This document shows, piece by piece, positions 1-8,318 of a stretch of 33,629 nt of DNA. The notes beneath the pieces are model-generated. The model searched no databases. It worked only from the letters and a program-made list of their open reading frames with translations, and was not told where the DNA came from. The position numbers were made by a program, and so were the translations under genes. The first letter of the stretch is position 1, and each line of letters begins with the position of its first letter. Location: the NCBI GenBank assembly GCA_934154805.1, contig CAKPGM010000017.1:1-33629 (forward strand), written 5' to 3'. Origin of the DNA: an uncultured Clostridia bacterium. GTDB taxonomy: Bacteria; Bacillota; Clostridia; TANB77; CAG-508.

Positions 1-59
1 TAGATTTTAATTTTCTTTAGATAAAAACATAAATTCGAATTTACTATAATTATATTTGT

Positions 60-88
60 ATTATACCCTGAAAGCATCTACTTGTCCA
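60..88 (-). promoter_or_regulatory. sigma-A-type promoter reading left out of the window
   Basis: Read on the minus strand, TGGACA (83-88) is followed after exactly 17 bases by TATAAT (60-65). This is a near-consensus vegetative promoter. It points toward position 1, so it should drive a gene lying left of this window. A 12-bp perfect palindrome, AAATTCGAATTT (31-42), lies just downstream of the expected start site and could be an operator in the leader. The target gene is not visible. Confidence 0.6.
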
Positions 89-218
89 GCAAAATCGTAT
101 GTCAAATTTCGACATCTTAGCTTTTACTCATTTAGCATTTATTCTCTTATGCTTAAGTTTTATTAACCAATTATCTGTTTTCTTCATAATATATATAAAA
201 TTATTTTAGGAGTTTTGT

Positions 219-566
219 ATGTTAGATTTTATTCTTACTTCTATACTATGGATTCTTGCTTTGTATGGGTTATTTGAAATAATTAAAACAATTATTCATA
301 TTCGTAAATATCCAAAAATTTCTTTTACTGGTACTTCTTTTGTAATTACTGTACATAATCAAGAAAATAATATTGAATATTTTTTGCGTTTGTTGATTTA
401 TCAGATGCTTTATTATAATTTAAATATACCGGAGGTAATTGTTGTTGATTTGGATTCTACGGATAATACTTTAGATATTTTGCGTGCTTTTGCCAAGGAT
501 TTTAATTTTATTACGGTTCTTTCATTGGAAGAATATACCTCGTTACTTGCGGTAAATTATTCGTAA
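219..566 (+). CDS. small membrane-anchored glycosyltransferase-family-2-like protein
   Basis: 115 residues. Residues 3-25 form a hydrophobic N-terminal helix. The rest resembles the N-terminal half of the GT-A fold of family 2 glycosyltransferases: a FVITVHNQENNI strand-loop near 41-52 and VIVVDLDSTDNT near 73-84, which aligns with the nucleotide-sugar motif DDGSTDNT with the second Asp position changed. The acceptor-binding and catalytic C-terminal half is absent, since a full GT2 has over 220 residues, so an active transferase is doubtful. It may be a natural short form, a fragment, or a sugar-nucleotide-binding accessory protein. The start has an AGGAG ribosome binding site 7 nt upstream. 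It stands alone, with a structured RNA directly downstream on the same strand. The fold assignment is inferred from motif resemblance only. Confidence 0.6.
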   Translation: MLDFILTSILWILALYGLFEIIKTIIHIRKYPKISFTGTSFVITVHNQENNIEYFLRLLIYQMLYYNLNIPEVIVVDLDSTDNTLDILRAFAKDFNFITVLSLEEYTSLLAVNYS

Positions 567-581
567 AGTTAGTTTTATACG

Positions 582-781
582 AAAGAACTAATATAATATA
601 TGACGAAAAGATCGAATTGAAAATAATTGAGCCTAGGAGTTCTTAATAAAGTTTTACGGAAAGAGTTCAGGTGGATTCAGTTATGAATCCATACGTGGAA
701 GGGTGCCGTAAAACTCATTTAGAAATCCTTGCGAAATTGTTTGAACGAGAGCTTTGAGGAGTATATTCATATTAGTTCTTT
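582..781 (+). ncRNA. structured non-coding RNA candidate (possibly raiA-motif-like)
   Basis: About 200 nt with no convincing ORF but strong nested complementarity. AAAGAACTAATAT (582-594) pairs perfectly with 769-781. The helix continues after one bulged C as 595-600 with 762-767, giving a 19-bp closing stem. Inside it, GTTTTACGG (651-659) pairs perfectly with CCGTAAAAC (706-714). Within that, TGGATTCA (672-679) and TGAATCCA (684-691) form an 8-bp hairpin with a GTTA loop. The unpaired plus-strand segments are purine-rich (GAAAGAG, GGAAGGG), as in folded RNAs, so I prefer the plus strand. A terminator-like hairpin follows. Long closing stem, size and clostridial context suggest the raiA-motif class; 6S RNA is the alternative. 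The family name is a guess, while the base pairing is read directly from the sequence. I see no clear promoter; it may be co-transcribed with the preceding ORF. Confidence 0.6.
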
Positions 782-799
782 ATATATACAACCAAAAAG

Positions 800-822
800 A
801 AACTGATATATCAGTCCCTTTT
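800..822. terminator. bidirectional terminator between ncRNA and rnr
   Basis: ACTGATATATCAGT (802-815) is a 14-nt perfect palindrome. On the plus strand it is followed by CCCTTTT, and on the minus strand by TTCTTTTT. It could end both the RNA element from the left and rnr from the right; the minus-strand version has the better T tract. Confidence 0.5.
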
Positions 823-830
823 CAATAACA

Positions 831-2660
831 TTATATTAATTTAAAATCAATTTTCCTTGTAAGTTTATCAGCTGAAAGTACTTCTATTTTTACTTTGTCT
901 CCTATTTTATATACCTTATTACTCTTTTCTCCTTTTAGAGTCTTTCTTTCATCATCATAAATATAATACTCATCACCAATATTTTCAAATCTTACTAGTC
1001 CCTCAACTGTATTGTCTAGTTCTACAAATATTCCAAAAGAAGTAATTCCAGAAATGACTCCATCGTATTCTTGTCCTATTTTACTTTTCATAAATTCTGC
1101 TTTCTTTATTTTTTCTGCATCTCTTTCCACTTTTTGTGCAATTTTTTCTCTTTCTGATGAGCTATCTGCATATTTTACAGCTTCTATTTCATACTTTTTT
1201 CTTAGTTCTTCATTTATATTATAGTCATGTTTTAAATATGAAGATATTACTCTATGAATGAACAAGTCTGGGTATCTTCTTATTGGAGAAGTAAAGTGGC
1301 AATAGCACTTGCTTGCTATTCCAAAGTGTCCTTTATTTTGACTCTCATATCTTGCTACTTTTAGAGTTCTTAATATTAAATTTGATACGACCTTCTCCTC
1401 TTCTTTTCCCTTTACTTCGTCTAACACTTGAGCAAAAGCTTTTGAGTGTATACTTTCTTGGTCGTCTTTTTTTACTCCTCTTATTTTATATCCTAAATTA
1501 AATAAAAACTTATTCAATTCCTCAACTTTCTCTAAATCCGGAGTTTCATGTACTCTGTATATAAATGGAGCTTGTAACCAATAAAATTTCTCTGCTACTG
1601 TCTCATTTGCAGTTAGCATAAATTGTTCTATAACCTCATTCGATTCTAAGTAATCATATTTCTTTACATCTATTGCTACTCCATTATTGTCTAGTATTAT
1701 TTTACTTTCAGGAATATCTAAGTTCAAGCTTCCATTTTTATCTCTTCTATCTTTTAATATTCCCTTTAATTCTCTCATTCTTAAAAAATGTTCTATATAA
1801 GGTTGATATTTCTTAGCCACTTTTTCTATTCTTTTTAACTCTTTATCTGAAAAAGTTTCTTGTTCAATTTTTCCGTCTTGTAAGTCTTTATATAAAAACA
1901 AATCATTTACATCATTATAATTCATTCTTTTGGTTGTTTTTATTACAGATTTAAATACATCAGAGTCTATAATTTTTCCTTTTTCATTTATTTTCATTAT
2001 AACCGATATTGTAAATCTATCTTGATTCTCGTTTAAACTACATATACCATTTGATAGTTCTTTTGGAAGCATTGGTATTACTCTGTCCATCATATAGATA
2101 CTTGTTCCTCTTGTTATTGCCTCTTTATCTAGTTTAGATCCTGATTTTACATAGTAGCTAACATCAGCAATATGCACTCCTAATGTATATGTTCCGTCTT
2201 CATTTTTCTTTACATTTACTGCATCATCTAGGTCTTTTGCATCTTCTCCATCTATTGTAAAGATTTCCTCTGCTCGTAAATCTACTCTTCTTTGAATGTC
2301 TTTTTCATTTATAGTTTGTGGGATTTCTAACGCTTCATTTATAACTGGTTCAGGAAACTCGTTTGGTAATTTATATTCTTTTATAAGAGCTAACATATCT
2401 ACTCCTGCTTCGTCTATATAACCAATTACCTCAATAATCGTACCTTCTGCTTTGTTCTTTTTATCTGCTTTTTTATCTATTTGGACAACTACTTTTTGGT
2501 TGTTTCTTGCTTTCGCCATTTTCCTTTTTGGAATATAAATGTCACCTTCAACATTTTTGTCGTCAGGAATAACAAACCCAAAGTTTTGACTTCTTTTAAA
2601 AGTTCCAACTAGAGTTTCTTTATTTTCTTCAATTATCTCTTTCTTTCTTGATTTTTTCAT
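831..2660 (-). CDS. rnr: ribonuclease R (short form)
   Basis: 3'-5' processive exoribonuclease of the RNase II/RNB family, acting on structured mRNA and rRNA fragments. The ATG at 2660 is chosen because AAAGGA lies about 6 nt upstream; a GTG at 2681 lies before that site. The product is 609 residues. A cold-shock OB domain near 15-75 (TLVGTFKRSQNFGFVIP) is followed by a second OB region and the RNB core. The core carries the metal-binding cluster DGEDAKDLDDA (about 137-147) and the late RNB motif HFTSPIRRYPDL. A C-terminal S1 domain begins near EYDGVISGITSFGIFVEL. The winged-helix N-terminal domain of many longer RNase R proteins (over 700 residues) is missing. It lies downstream of secG, the usual Firmicute order, but smpB does not follow. 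Confidence 0.95.
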   Translation of the reverse strand: MKKSRKKEIIEENKETLVGTFKRSQNFGFVIPDDKNVEGDIYIPKRKMAKARNNQKVVVQIDKKADKKNKAEGTIIEVIGYIDEAGVDMLALIKEYKLPNEFPEPVINEALEIPQTINEKDIQRRVDLRAEEIFTIDGEDAKDLDDAVNVKKNEDGTYTLGVHIADVSYYVKSGSKLDKEAITRGTSIYMMDRVIPMLPKELSNGICSLNENQDRFTISVIMKINEKGKIIDSDVFKSVIKTTKRMNYNDVNDLFLYKDLQDGKIEQETFSDKELKRIEKVAKKYQPYIEHFLRMRELKGILKDRRDKNGSLNLDIPESKIILDNNGVAIDVKKYDYLESNEVIEQFMLTANETVAEKFYWLQAPFIYRVHETPDLEKVEELNKFLFNLGYKIRGVKKDDQESIHSKAFAQVLDEVKGKEEEKVVSNLILRTLKVARYESQNKGHFGIASKCYCHFTSPIRRYPDLFIHRVISSYLKHDYNINEELRKKYEIEAVKYADSSSEREKIAQKVERDAEKIKKAEFMKSKIGQEYDGVISGITSFGIFVELDNTVEGLVRFENIGDEYYIYDDERKTLKGEKSNKVYKIGDKVKIEVLSADKLTRKIDFKLI

Positions 2661-2733
2661 TCTTTTCCTTTCTGTAAACACGCAAAAACGACAGAATATT
2701 ATCTGCCGCCTTACTAAATCTTTTTAAGTAATC

Positions 2734-2982
2734 TTATATAACATATACTATTCCTAGAGCTATAGTTAATACTATAAAAGTTCCTCCAAGTATCATTGTC
2801 CATTTCTTTAATTTTCCTTCATGAGTTCTGCTTTTATTCTTCTCATAGAAGTTACTTGTAGTAGAACCTACTATTGTTCCAGAAGCTCCGTTGCTGTCTT
2901 TAGTCTGAATCATTGTGATTACAATTACTGCTAAACAGTTTAAGATATATAAGGCCATTAATATATATTTTACTACTTGCAT
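2734..2982 (-). CDS. secG: preprotein translocase subunit SecG
   Basis: 82 residues starting at ATG 2982. AAAGGAG sits 7 nt upstream, and an in-frame TTG at 2988 is too close to that site. SecG is the small auxiliary subunit of the SecYEG protein-conducting channel. The protein has two transmembrane helices (about 5-25 and 61-81). The connecting loop has the family's typical polar, Gly/Ser-rich sequence with SNFYEKNKSRTHEGKLKKWT, where other members have GLFGRRG-like or FFGKNKGRT segments. It is the first gene of a secG-rnr operon with about 73 bases between the genes. A good promoter lies upstream. Confidence 0.93.
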   Translation of the reverse strand: MQVVKYILMALYILNCLAVIVITMIQTKDSNGASGTIVGSTTSNFYEKNKSRTHEGKLKKWTMILGGTFIVLTIALGIVYVI

Positions 2983-3019
2983 TTTCAACTCTCCTTTTGC
3001 TACTTATATTGACTTACTT

Positions 3020-3048
3020 ATTTTATCACAAATTATTCTAAAATGCAA
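3020..3048 (-). promoter_or_regulatory. secG-rnr promoter
   Basis: On the minus strand, TTGCAT (3043-3048) is followed by a 17-base spacer and TAAAAT (3020-3025), about 40 bases before the secG start. It fits a vegetative sigma-A promoter. Confidence 0.65.
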
Positions 3049-3109
3049 TCTGTTTTAATATATTTTTATTAGTTTTGGCAAAACCCTTTATTTTATGCGA
3101 CTTTTATGA

Positions 3110-3115
3110 TATAAT
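3110..3115 (+). promoter_or_regulatory. -10 element for the nfeD-SPFH unit
   Basis: A perfect TATAAT on the plus strand preceded by TGA, about 35 bases before the NfeD start codon. I do not see a good -35 at 16-18 bases. A TTGGCA at 3075-3080 is too far away. Confidence 0.4.
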
Positions 3116-3150
3116 GTGTGTGTATTAAAATTGAATATGGAGGTAATTTT

Positions 3151-3612
3151 ATGGTTCCTTGGCAAATATGGCTTATAATAGCAGGAGTTTGTTTAATTAT
3201 AGAAATTGTAACTGTTGGATTTTTCGTATTCTGGTTTGCAATAGCAGCTCTGATAACAGCTCTGTTAAGTCTATTTATCCACAACATAATTGCTCAAGCT
3301 ACTATATTTATTATAATTTCTGTTATACTAATCTTTTTAACCAAACCATTAACTGATAAGATTACTAAAAAAGATAAAGTAGCTACAAATGTTAATGCTT
3401 TAATTGGTCAAGAAGGAATAGTTATAAAGGAAATCAACTCTGGTTCAAATAAAATTGGTCAAGTTAAAATTTTAGGCGATACTTGGTCAGCCGTCACTAC
3501 TAATGATTTTACTAATGCAATTCCTGTCGGAAGCACTGTAAAAATTCTAAAGATCGATGGTGTCAATTTAATTGTAGAACCGGTTTATTCAATATCAGAA
3601 AGCGCTAAATAA
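3151..3612 (+). CDS. NfeD-like membrane protein (short form)
   Basis: 153 residues from ATG 3151, which has GGAGG 7 nt upstream; an upstream GTG at 3118 has none. Residues 1-70 hold three to four hydrophobic helices. The C-terminal part (about 85-150) is a beta-rich segment beginning ALIGQEGIVIKEI, matching the OB-fold domain of NfeD proteins. NfeD short forms lack the serine protease domain and pair with SPFH/flotillin-type proteins to organise membrane microdomains. The next gene is exactly such a partner, 38 bases downstream, so the two form the classic nfeD-SPFH pair. Confidence 0.88.
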   Translation: MVPWQIWLIIAGVCLIIEIVTVGFFVFWFAIAALITALLSLFIHNIIAQATIFIIISVILIFLTKPLTDKITKKDKVATNVNALIGQEGIVIKEINSGSNKIGQVKILGDTWSAVTTNDFTNAIPVGSTVKILKIDGVNLIVEPVYSISESAK

Positions 3613-3650
3613 ATTTAATTTTAATATATATAATTTAAGGAGGAAACATT

Positions 3651-4559
3651 ATGTGGTTTTTAATTGCACTACTAGTTATAATCATAATTATAGCAGTAAA
3701 ATCAATCAAGGTTGTAAGACAATCAGAAGTTTACATTATAGAAAGATTAGGTAAATTTCATAAAATAGCTGATGCAGGTCTTACAATTATAATTCCTTTT
3801 GTTGATCATGTTAGAAGTGTTGTAAGCTTAAAGCAACAAACTATGGATGTACCACCTCAAGGAGTTATCACTAAAGATAATGTTACTATAACAATAGATA
3901 CTGTTGTATTCTATAAAGTTACAGACCCAGCAAAAGCAGTTTACGAAATCCAATCTTTAAAGAAAGGTATTGAATATCTAGCTATCACTACAATTCGTGA
4001 TATTGTTGGTAAAATGGATTTAGATGCAACATTCGGTTCAAGAGATCTTATTAATGAACAATTAAGAGCAATTCTTGATGAAGCTACATATCAATGGGGA
4101 TGTAAAATAGACAGAGTTGAAATTAAAGATATTACTCCACCTGCTGATATTAGGGATGCAATGGAAAAGCAAATGAATGCTGAAAGAAATAAAAGAGCTC
4201 AAATTCTTCAAGCTGAAGGTGAAAGACAATCTGCAATCACACTTGCTGAAGGTAAAAAAGAAGCTGCTATTCTTGAAGCAGATGCTGAAAGAGAAGCTAG
4301 AATTAGAAAAGCTGCCGGTGAAGCAGAAGCTATAAGAAAAGTTGCAGCTGCTAAAGCTGAAGAAATTCAAATGGTTTATAATGCAATGATGAAAGCAAAA
4401 CCAGATGATACATTAGTTCAATTAAAATCTTTAGAAGCTTTAAAAGATATTGCTAATGGTGAGGCTAACAAAGTATTTATTCCTTTCGAAGCTACTAACA
4501 CTCTTTCAAGTTTAGGTGCTGTAAAAGAGATGTTTAAAGATGATAAAAAAGCTGAATAA
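3651..4559 (+). CDS. SPFH (stomatin/prohibitin) domain membrane protein
   Basis: 302 residues with GGAGG before the ATG. One N-terminal transmembrane helix (about 2-18) is followed by an SPFH/band-7 domain: VYIIERLGKFHKIADAGL near 26-43, then VTITIDTVVFYKVTDP near 80-95. Next comes a long Ala/Glu/Lys-rich coiled coil (about 175-250) with AEGERQSAITLAEGKKEA, typical of stomatin-like QmcA/YbbK proteins. These oligomerise on the membrane and act with NfeD as scaffolds or protease modulators. It is co-transcribed with the NfeD-like gene and ends at a strong terminator. Confidence 0.93.
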   Translation: MWFLIALLVIIIIIAVKSIKVVRQSEVYIIERLGKFHKIADAGLTIIIPFVDHVRSVVSLKQQTMDVPPQGVITKDNVTITIDTVVFYKVTDPAKAVYEIQSLKKGIEYLAITTIRDIVGKMDLDATFGSRDLINEQLRAILDEATYQWGCKIDRVEIKDITPPADIRDAMEKQMNAERNKRAQILQAEGERQSAITLAEGKKEAAILEADAEREARIRKAAGEAEAIRKVAAAKAEEIQMVYNAMMKAKPDDTLVQLKSLEALKDIANGEANKVFIPFEATNTLSSLGAVKEMFKDDKKAE

Positions 4560-4568
4560 AATAATATT

Positions 4569-4597
4569 TCCTGGCAGTGATGCCAGGATTTTTTTAT
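4569..4597 (+). terminator. Rho-independent terminator of nfeD-SPFH
   Basis: TCCTGGCA (4569-4576) and TGCCAGGA (4581-4588) form an 8-bp stem with a GTGA loop, followed by a run of T residues on the plus strand. It lies just past the SPFH stop codon. Confidence 0.85.
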
Positions 4598-4600
4598 TTA

Positions 4601-5668
4601 TTATCTTTCTTGTTCTTCTTTATTATTTCTTACATATTCTTGTTGTAAAGCTCTAATTTTTTCCGTTATTCCCGAGCTCACTTTTTCTCTGGTATTCTCT
4701 ATGTGTTTTCCACTTTTATCAATTCCACCAATATCGTGTAATCGAGATTCATCCCATTGTCCACCTTTTGTTAAATGTCCTTCATAGCCATTTGACAACA
4801 TTTGTAATACGCCTTGAATTAATTGAGATTTGTAACTATCATCATATTTACTATTTACGATATCATTTAATCTATATGGTAATGAAAATGTTACTGGAAC
4901 TCCTGCTGGCACATCAAAATTTTCTGCAGCACTTTGATCAACAACAGAGTTTAGCCTTGCTGTATATAAATACGTACCAGCTAAATCTTTTCCAACTTTT
5001 GCAACATCTCTAACTCTTAAATATTCTCCATTTACCAAATTAACACCATCATATTCTTCTCTTTTATCTCTATCAATGCCACCGCTTAAGAATGGATCTC
5101 CTATTGCCTCTAGTCTTTCTCTTCTTTCATTCTGCTCACGCATCTCTAATCTCTGCAATACTTCCTGTCTTTCTTTTTTATCTCTCTGTTGCATTTCTAT
5201 TTGTTTTCTCTGATATTCTGCCTTCTTTCTCTCCGTTTCTTCAATTAACCTTTGATTAAGATTATTTATCTCTGTTAGAATTGCTTCACTTGGCATTTGA
5301 GAACTGATATTTTCTTCACTTTTCGCTCTTCCAATATATGAATAAGACATATCGTTTAACTGCATAGTTTTGTTGCTTTCTAATATTTCTCTTACTAAAT
5401 CAGTTCTTCCTTCTGGGACTTCAAAGCATATTGGTTGTCCAGCTGGAAACATAATTGTATCTCCATCTCTACCTTCTACAATTTTTGCCGAGACTAAGCA
5501 ACTTATGCTTCCGTCTCTATGTCTAAATTTCTTTTCAACTTTTATGTCAAATACTATTTTTGTTTTTTCTCCATTTTGTATTGTAATCATATTTGGCATC
5601 AAATTAGCTTGTTTTATTTCTTTTTGAGTATCTTGTGTTGGTTTCTTCACAAAGTTAAATAATCCCAT
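4601..5668 (-). CDS. unknown protein with two similar beta-rich halves around a coiled coil
   Basis: 355 residues. I do not recognise a named family. Residues about 35-105 contain IMFPAGQPICFEVPEGRTDLV, and residues about 215-300 contain FDVPAGVPVTFSLPYRLNDIV. The two halves share an F-x-x-PAG-x-P-x-x-F-x-x-P pattern followed by a helical stretch ending in L-x-S-N, so I read them as a duplicated domain. Between them, residues about 130-190 are highly charged (Glu/Arg/Gln/Lys), a likely coiled coil. The Lys/Glu-rich tail is polar. There is no signal peptide or transmembrane helix, so it is probably cytoplasmic. The start is supported by GAGAGGAAAT upstream of the ATG. Confidence 0.75.
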   Translation of the reverse strand: MGLFNFVKKPTQDTQKEIKQANLMPNMITIQNGEKTKIVFDIKVEKKFRHRDGSISCLVSAKIVEGRDGDTIMFPAGQPICFEVPEGRTDLVREILESNKTMQLNDMSYSYIGRAKSEENISSQMPSEAILTEINNLNQRLIEETERKKAEYQRKQIEMQQRDKKERQEVLQRLEMREQNERRERLEAIGDPFLSGGIDRDKREEYDGVNLVNGEYLRVRDVAKVGKDLAGTYLYTARLNSVVDQSAAENFDVPAGVPVTFSLPYRLNDIVNSKYDDSYKSQLIQGVLQMLSNGYEGHLTKGGQWDESRLHDIGGIDKSGKHIENTREKVSSGITEKIRALQQEYVRNNKEEQER

Positions 5669-5728
5669 TTTTTATTTCCTCTCGATTTAACTACTAAAAA
5701 TTTTTATTTAAAATTTAATAATCTCATT

Positions 5729-5991
5729 TTAGTACAATTCATTCGCTTCTTCTTGAGTTATTAAGTTTTGTTCTACTGCAAAATCAATCTGATCTTTTCT
5801 TGATTCTGCATTTTCTGTTTCTTTAAGATGCTGTATTAAATCCTGCTTTCCAGTGGATATTGTACTTCCATTTTTATCTACAAGTGTTGGTTGATGATTT
5901 GGTTTAATCATAGTAAAATATACTATAATTCCAATAATTACCAATAAAGTCACTATATTGATAGAATTACAATCATTTTCTTCTTACTCAT
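5729..5991 (-). pseudogene. small single-pass membrane protein with an apparent 1-base frameshift
   Basis: The open frame from GTG 5953 has 74 residues but no ribosome binding site and begins inside a hydrophobic helix. An ATG at 5991, preceded by GAAAGGGA at good spacing, opens MSKKKMIVILSI in another frame and hits TAG after 12 codons. Adding one base at the junction (about 5953-5956) joins the two into a normal lysine-rich start plus transmembrane helix. The restored protein would be about 87 residues, with a soluble tail ending QNLITQEEANELY that resembles short C-terminal SHOCT-like helices. Either the gene is recently broken or the sequence has an indel error. The promoter upstream is intact. 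Confidence 0.6.
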
Positions 5992-6022
5992 ATTTAAATT
6001 CCCTTTCAATATAATTTACTAT

Positions 6023-6050
6023 ATTATATCATACACTTTGGGTTTTGCAA
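6023..6050 (-). promoter_or_regulatory. promoter of the small membrane protein gene
   Basis: On the minus strand, TTGCAA (6045-6050), a 16-base spacer and TATAAT (6023-6028), about 32 bases before the ATG at 5991. It overlaps the region just downstream of the Rsm22-like gene. Confidence 0.6.
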
Positions 6051-6052
6051 TA

Positions 6053-7021
6053 TTAATAATTAATTATATCTCCAACTTTCAATTTCTTTGCTTTTTTAAA
6101 TATTTCTTTTTCCTTTTTAGTAATGATCTTTTCTTCTATTTCTCCATTTGACTTACAAACCTTTATTGTTATTTTTCCACTTTCTATTTTGGGATGTCTT
6201 AATACAACTCCATCTAATTTCTCAGTTTCAAATTTTGATATTGCAATATATGAAAATTTTTCATCTTCATATGGAATTTCTCCGTCTTTTAATATTTTAT
6301 GTATTTTGCTTCTAGCAACTCTACACGAAAATGCACACCAGTCATCATGTCCTATTTTGCACTCTCTGCTATGTTGGCAAGGAGCTACTATATTGGCTTT
6401 ATTATCTATAAAATATTTTCTTATACTATTTATTTCTTTATAACCTTCTGGCGTTCCAGGTTCTATTATCAATAAGATTTTATTTGTAGCCTGCCATAAT
6501 TTTTCTAGTATCTGCTCTCTCGTTTTTTCCTCAATTTCGTTTAATACATAACTTGCAATAACTAAATCAGCCTTTTGATCTATCTGCTCTTTAGCAATGT
6601 TAAGTTGCATCCATTTTGCATTTTTAAGTGTTTCATTATTTTGCATTAATCTTTTGCCCATCTGCATCATATATGTTTCGTTTTCGATGCAAGTAATATC
6701 ATCAACTTGCATAAAATCAAGAATTGCCCACTCGGCAGAGCCTGTTCCAGCTCCAATATCTAAAATGCTTTGAATATCTATATTTGCTATTTTCATCGTG
6801 TTTTCTAAAGCTGTATGAATAGATCCATATGTTGCAGGCATTCTACTAATAGCATATGCAAGTGCTTCTTCTTTACTATTTATAAGCTTATTCTTTGTTT
6901 TTATCTTAGTATCTTCTCTGTATCTTTCACTAACTTTTTGTGCACATTGTTTCAATTCTTTAATACTTGCACTTTGTATTTCTTTTTCTAGTTCTTCTTT
7001 TAATTCTAATGGTAATTCCAT
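6053..7021 (-). CDS. Rsm22-like ribosomal small-subunit methyltransferase-family protein
   Basis: 322 residues. The S-adenosylmethionine-binding motif LDIGAGTGSAEWA lies near residue 87. A family-typical segment upstream reads YAISRMPATYGSIHTAL. The C-terminal half holds four cysteines and histidines in APCQHSRECKIG..DWCAFSCRVARS, the signature of Rsm22/METTL17 proteins, whose mitochondrial members bind a 4Fe-4S cluster and act in small-subunit assembly. A methylation target has not been established for bacterial members. The start has AGAGAGG upstream, and the gene follows rarA by 9 bases in the same operon. Confidence 0.85.
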   Translation of the reverse strand: MELPLELKEELEKEIQSASIKELKQCAQKVSERYREDTKIKTKNKLINSKEEALAYAISRMPATYGSIHTALENTMKIANIDIQSILDIGAGTGSAEWAILDFMQVDDITCIENETYMMQMGKRLMQNNETLKNAKWMQLNIAKEQIDQKADLVIASYVLNEIEEKTREQILEKLWQATNKILLIIEPGTPEGYKEINSIRKYFIDNKANIVAPCQHSRECKIGHDDWCAFSCRVARSKIHKILKDGEIPYEDEKFSYIAISKFETEKLDGVVLRHPKIESGKITIKVCKSNGEIEEKIITKKEKEIFKKAKKLKVGDIINY

Positions 7022-7030
7022 ATAACCTCT

Positions 7031-8272
7031 CTACTCACAGTTTTCATCTTTTATAAAATATTTAGTTCCAACCATTTTATCTGGTAAATATTGTTGTTCT
7101 ACATAGTGTCCTGGATAATCGTGCGGATATTTATAGCCTACTCCATAGCCGTCTTTTTTCATTCCTTCAATAGGCGCATTTCTAATATGCATTGGAACTT
7201 CACCCGTATCTTTACTTGATACATCTTCTAATGCTTTGTTTATTGCTAAGTAGCTTGCATTTGATTTTTTAGAATTTGCTACATATAGTGCTGCCTGAGA
7301 TAGTATTATTCTTGCTTCCGGCATTCCAACCATATGTACTGCTTCCATTGCGCTTGTTGCAACAACTAGTGCATTAGGATTTGCAAGTCCAACTTCTTCT
7401 GATGCTGCAATTACTATTCTTCTAGCTAAGAACATTGGATCTTCTCCTCCATTTAAAGCTCGAGCTAAGTAAAATACTGTTGCATCAGCATCGCTTCCTC
7501 TCATTGATTTTATAAATGCACTAATATTATCATAATGCCTATCTCCATTTTTATCAAATATCGCTTTCCTGCTTTGGACACTTTCTTTTGCAATTTTATC
7601 AGTTATTGTAATATATCCATCTGCTCCCATTTTAGTGGTCAATACCGCTACTTCTAGACCATTTAAAGCCGTTCTTACATCTCCGTTTGCAGTTTCTGCT
7701 ATTTTGTAAAGAGTGTCATCTGTTATTTTTATTTTGTACTCTCCTAAACCTTCTGGTTTTTCTAATGCTTTTTTCAATACTTTAAATATATCATTTTCAG
7801 TTAGAGGTTCTAGCTTGAACACCATTGATCTTGATATTAAAGCTTTATTTACTTCAAAGTATGGATTTTCTGTTGTCGCTCCTATTAGTATAACAGTTCC
7901 GTTTTCTACAAATGGTAATAACGCATCTTGTTGCAATTTGTTAAATCTATGAATCTCGTCTATAAATAAAATACATTTTCCAGTAGGATTTAATAATGGA
8001 TTTTTCGCTTCTTCTATCGCGTTTTTTATATCTCCTACTCCTGCAGTTACTGCATTTAATTTAGTAAATTTGTATTTTGTTGTATTACTAATTACTCTAG
8101 CAAGTGAAGTCTTGCCACATCCAGGAGGCCCCCATAAAATAATACTAGATAATCTATCTGCTTTTATTGTTCTATATAGAATTTTATCTTGTGCTAGTAT
8201 ATGTTCTTGTCCAACATAGTCATCCAATGTTTTTGGACTCATTCTATATGCTAATGGTTCATTTGGGTTCAT
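7031..8272 (-). CDS. rarA: replication-associated recombination protein A (RarA/MgsA, AAA+ ATPase)
   Basis: 413 residues from ATG 8272, chosen for GAAAGGAG about 7 nt upstream. RarA is an AAA+ clamp-loader-like ATPase that acts at stalled replication forks and gaps. Walker A is GPPGCGKTS and Walker B is LFIDEIHRFNK, followed by the sensor-1-type GATTENPYFEVN. The C-terminal tetramerisation region has the family block ARRIVIAASEEVGLANP and the end motif YKYPHDYPGHYVEQQYLP. It lies 46 bases downstream of ruvA, where ruvB would normally be, and is followed by the Rsm22-like gene. Confidence 0.95.
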   Translation of the reverse strand: MNPNEPLAYRMSPKTLDDYVGQEHILAQDKILYRTIKADRLSSIILWGPPGCGKTSLARVISNTTKYKFTKLNAVTAGVGDIKNAIEEAKNPLLNPTGKCILFIDEIHRFNKLQQDALLPFVENGTVILIGATTENPYFEVNKALISRSMVFKLEPLTENDIFKVLKKALEKPEGLGEYKIKITDDTLYKIAETANGDVRTALNGLEVAVLTTKMGADGYITITDKIAKESVQSRKAIFDKNGDRHYDNISAFIKSMRGSDADATVFYLARALNGGEDPMFLARRIVIAASEEVGLANPNALVVATSAMEAVHMVGMPEARIILSQAALYVANSKKSNASYLAINKALEDVSSKDTGEVPMHIRNAPIEGMKKDGYGVGYKYPHDYPGHYVEQQYLPDKMVGTKYFIKDENCE

Positions 8273-8318
8273 CTTGTTCTCCTTTCTTTTTCCGTCCAAC
8301 ATCGACGAACTTAGCAAG

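Noticed and set aside
99..115. ATGTC-N7-GACAT inverted repeat as an SOS or Fur-type operator
   Set aside because: It does not fit the Firmicute LexA or Fur/PerR consensus and lies upstream of the leftward promoter without a clear target.
582..781. The structured element as a DGR template repeat
   Set aside because: It shares no anchor sequence (GGTTCTCG or CTCTAGAG) with the variable regions and is dominated by perfect helices rather than AAY codons.
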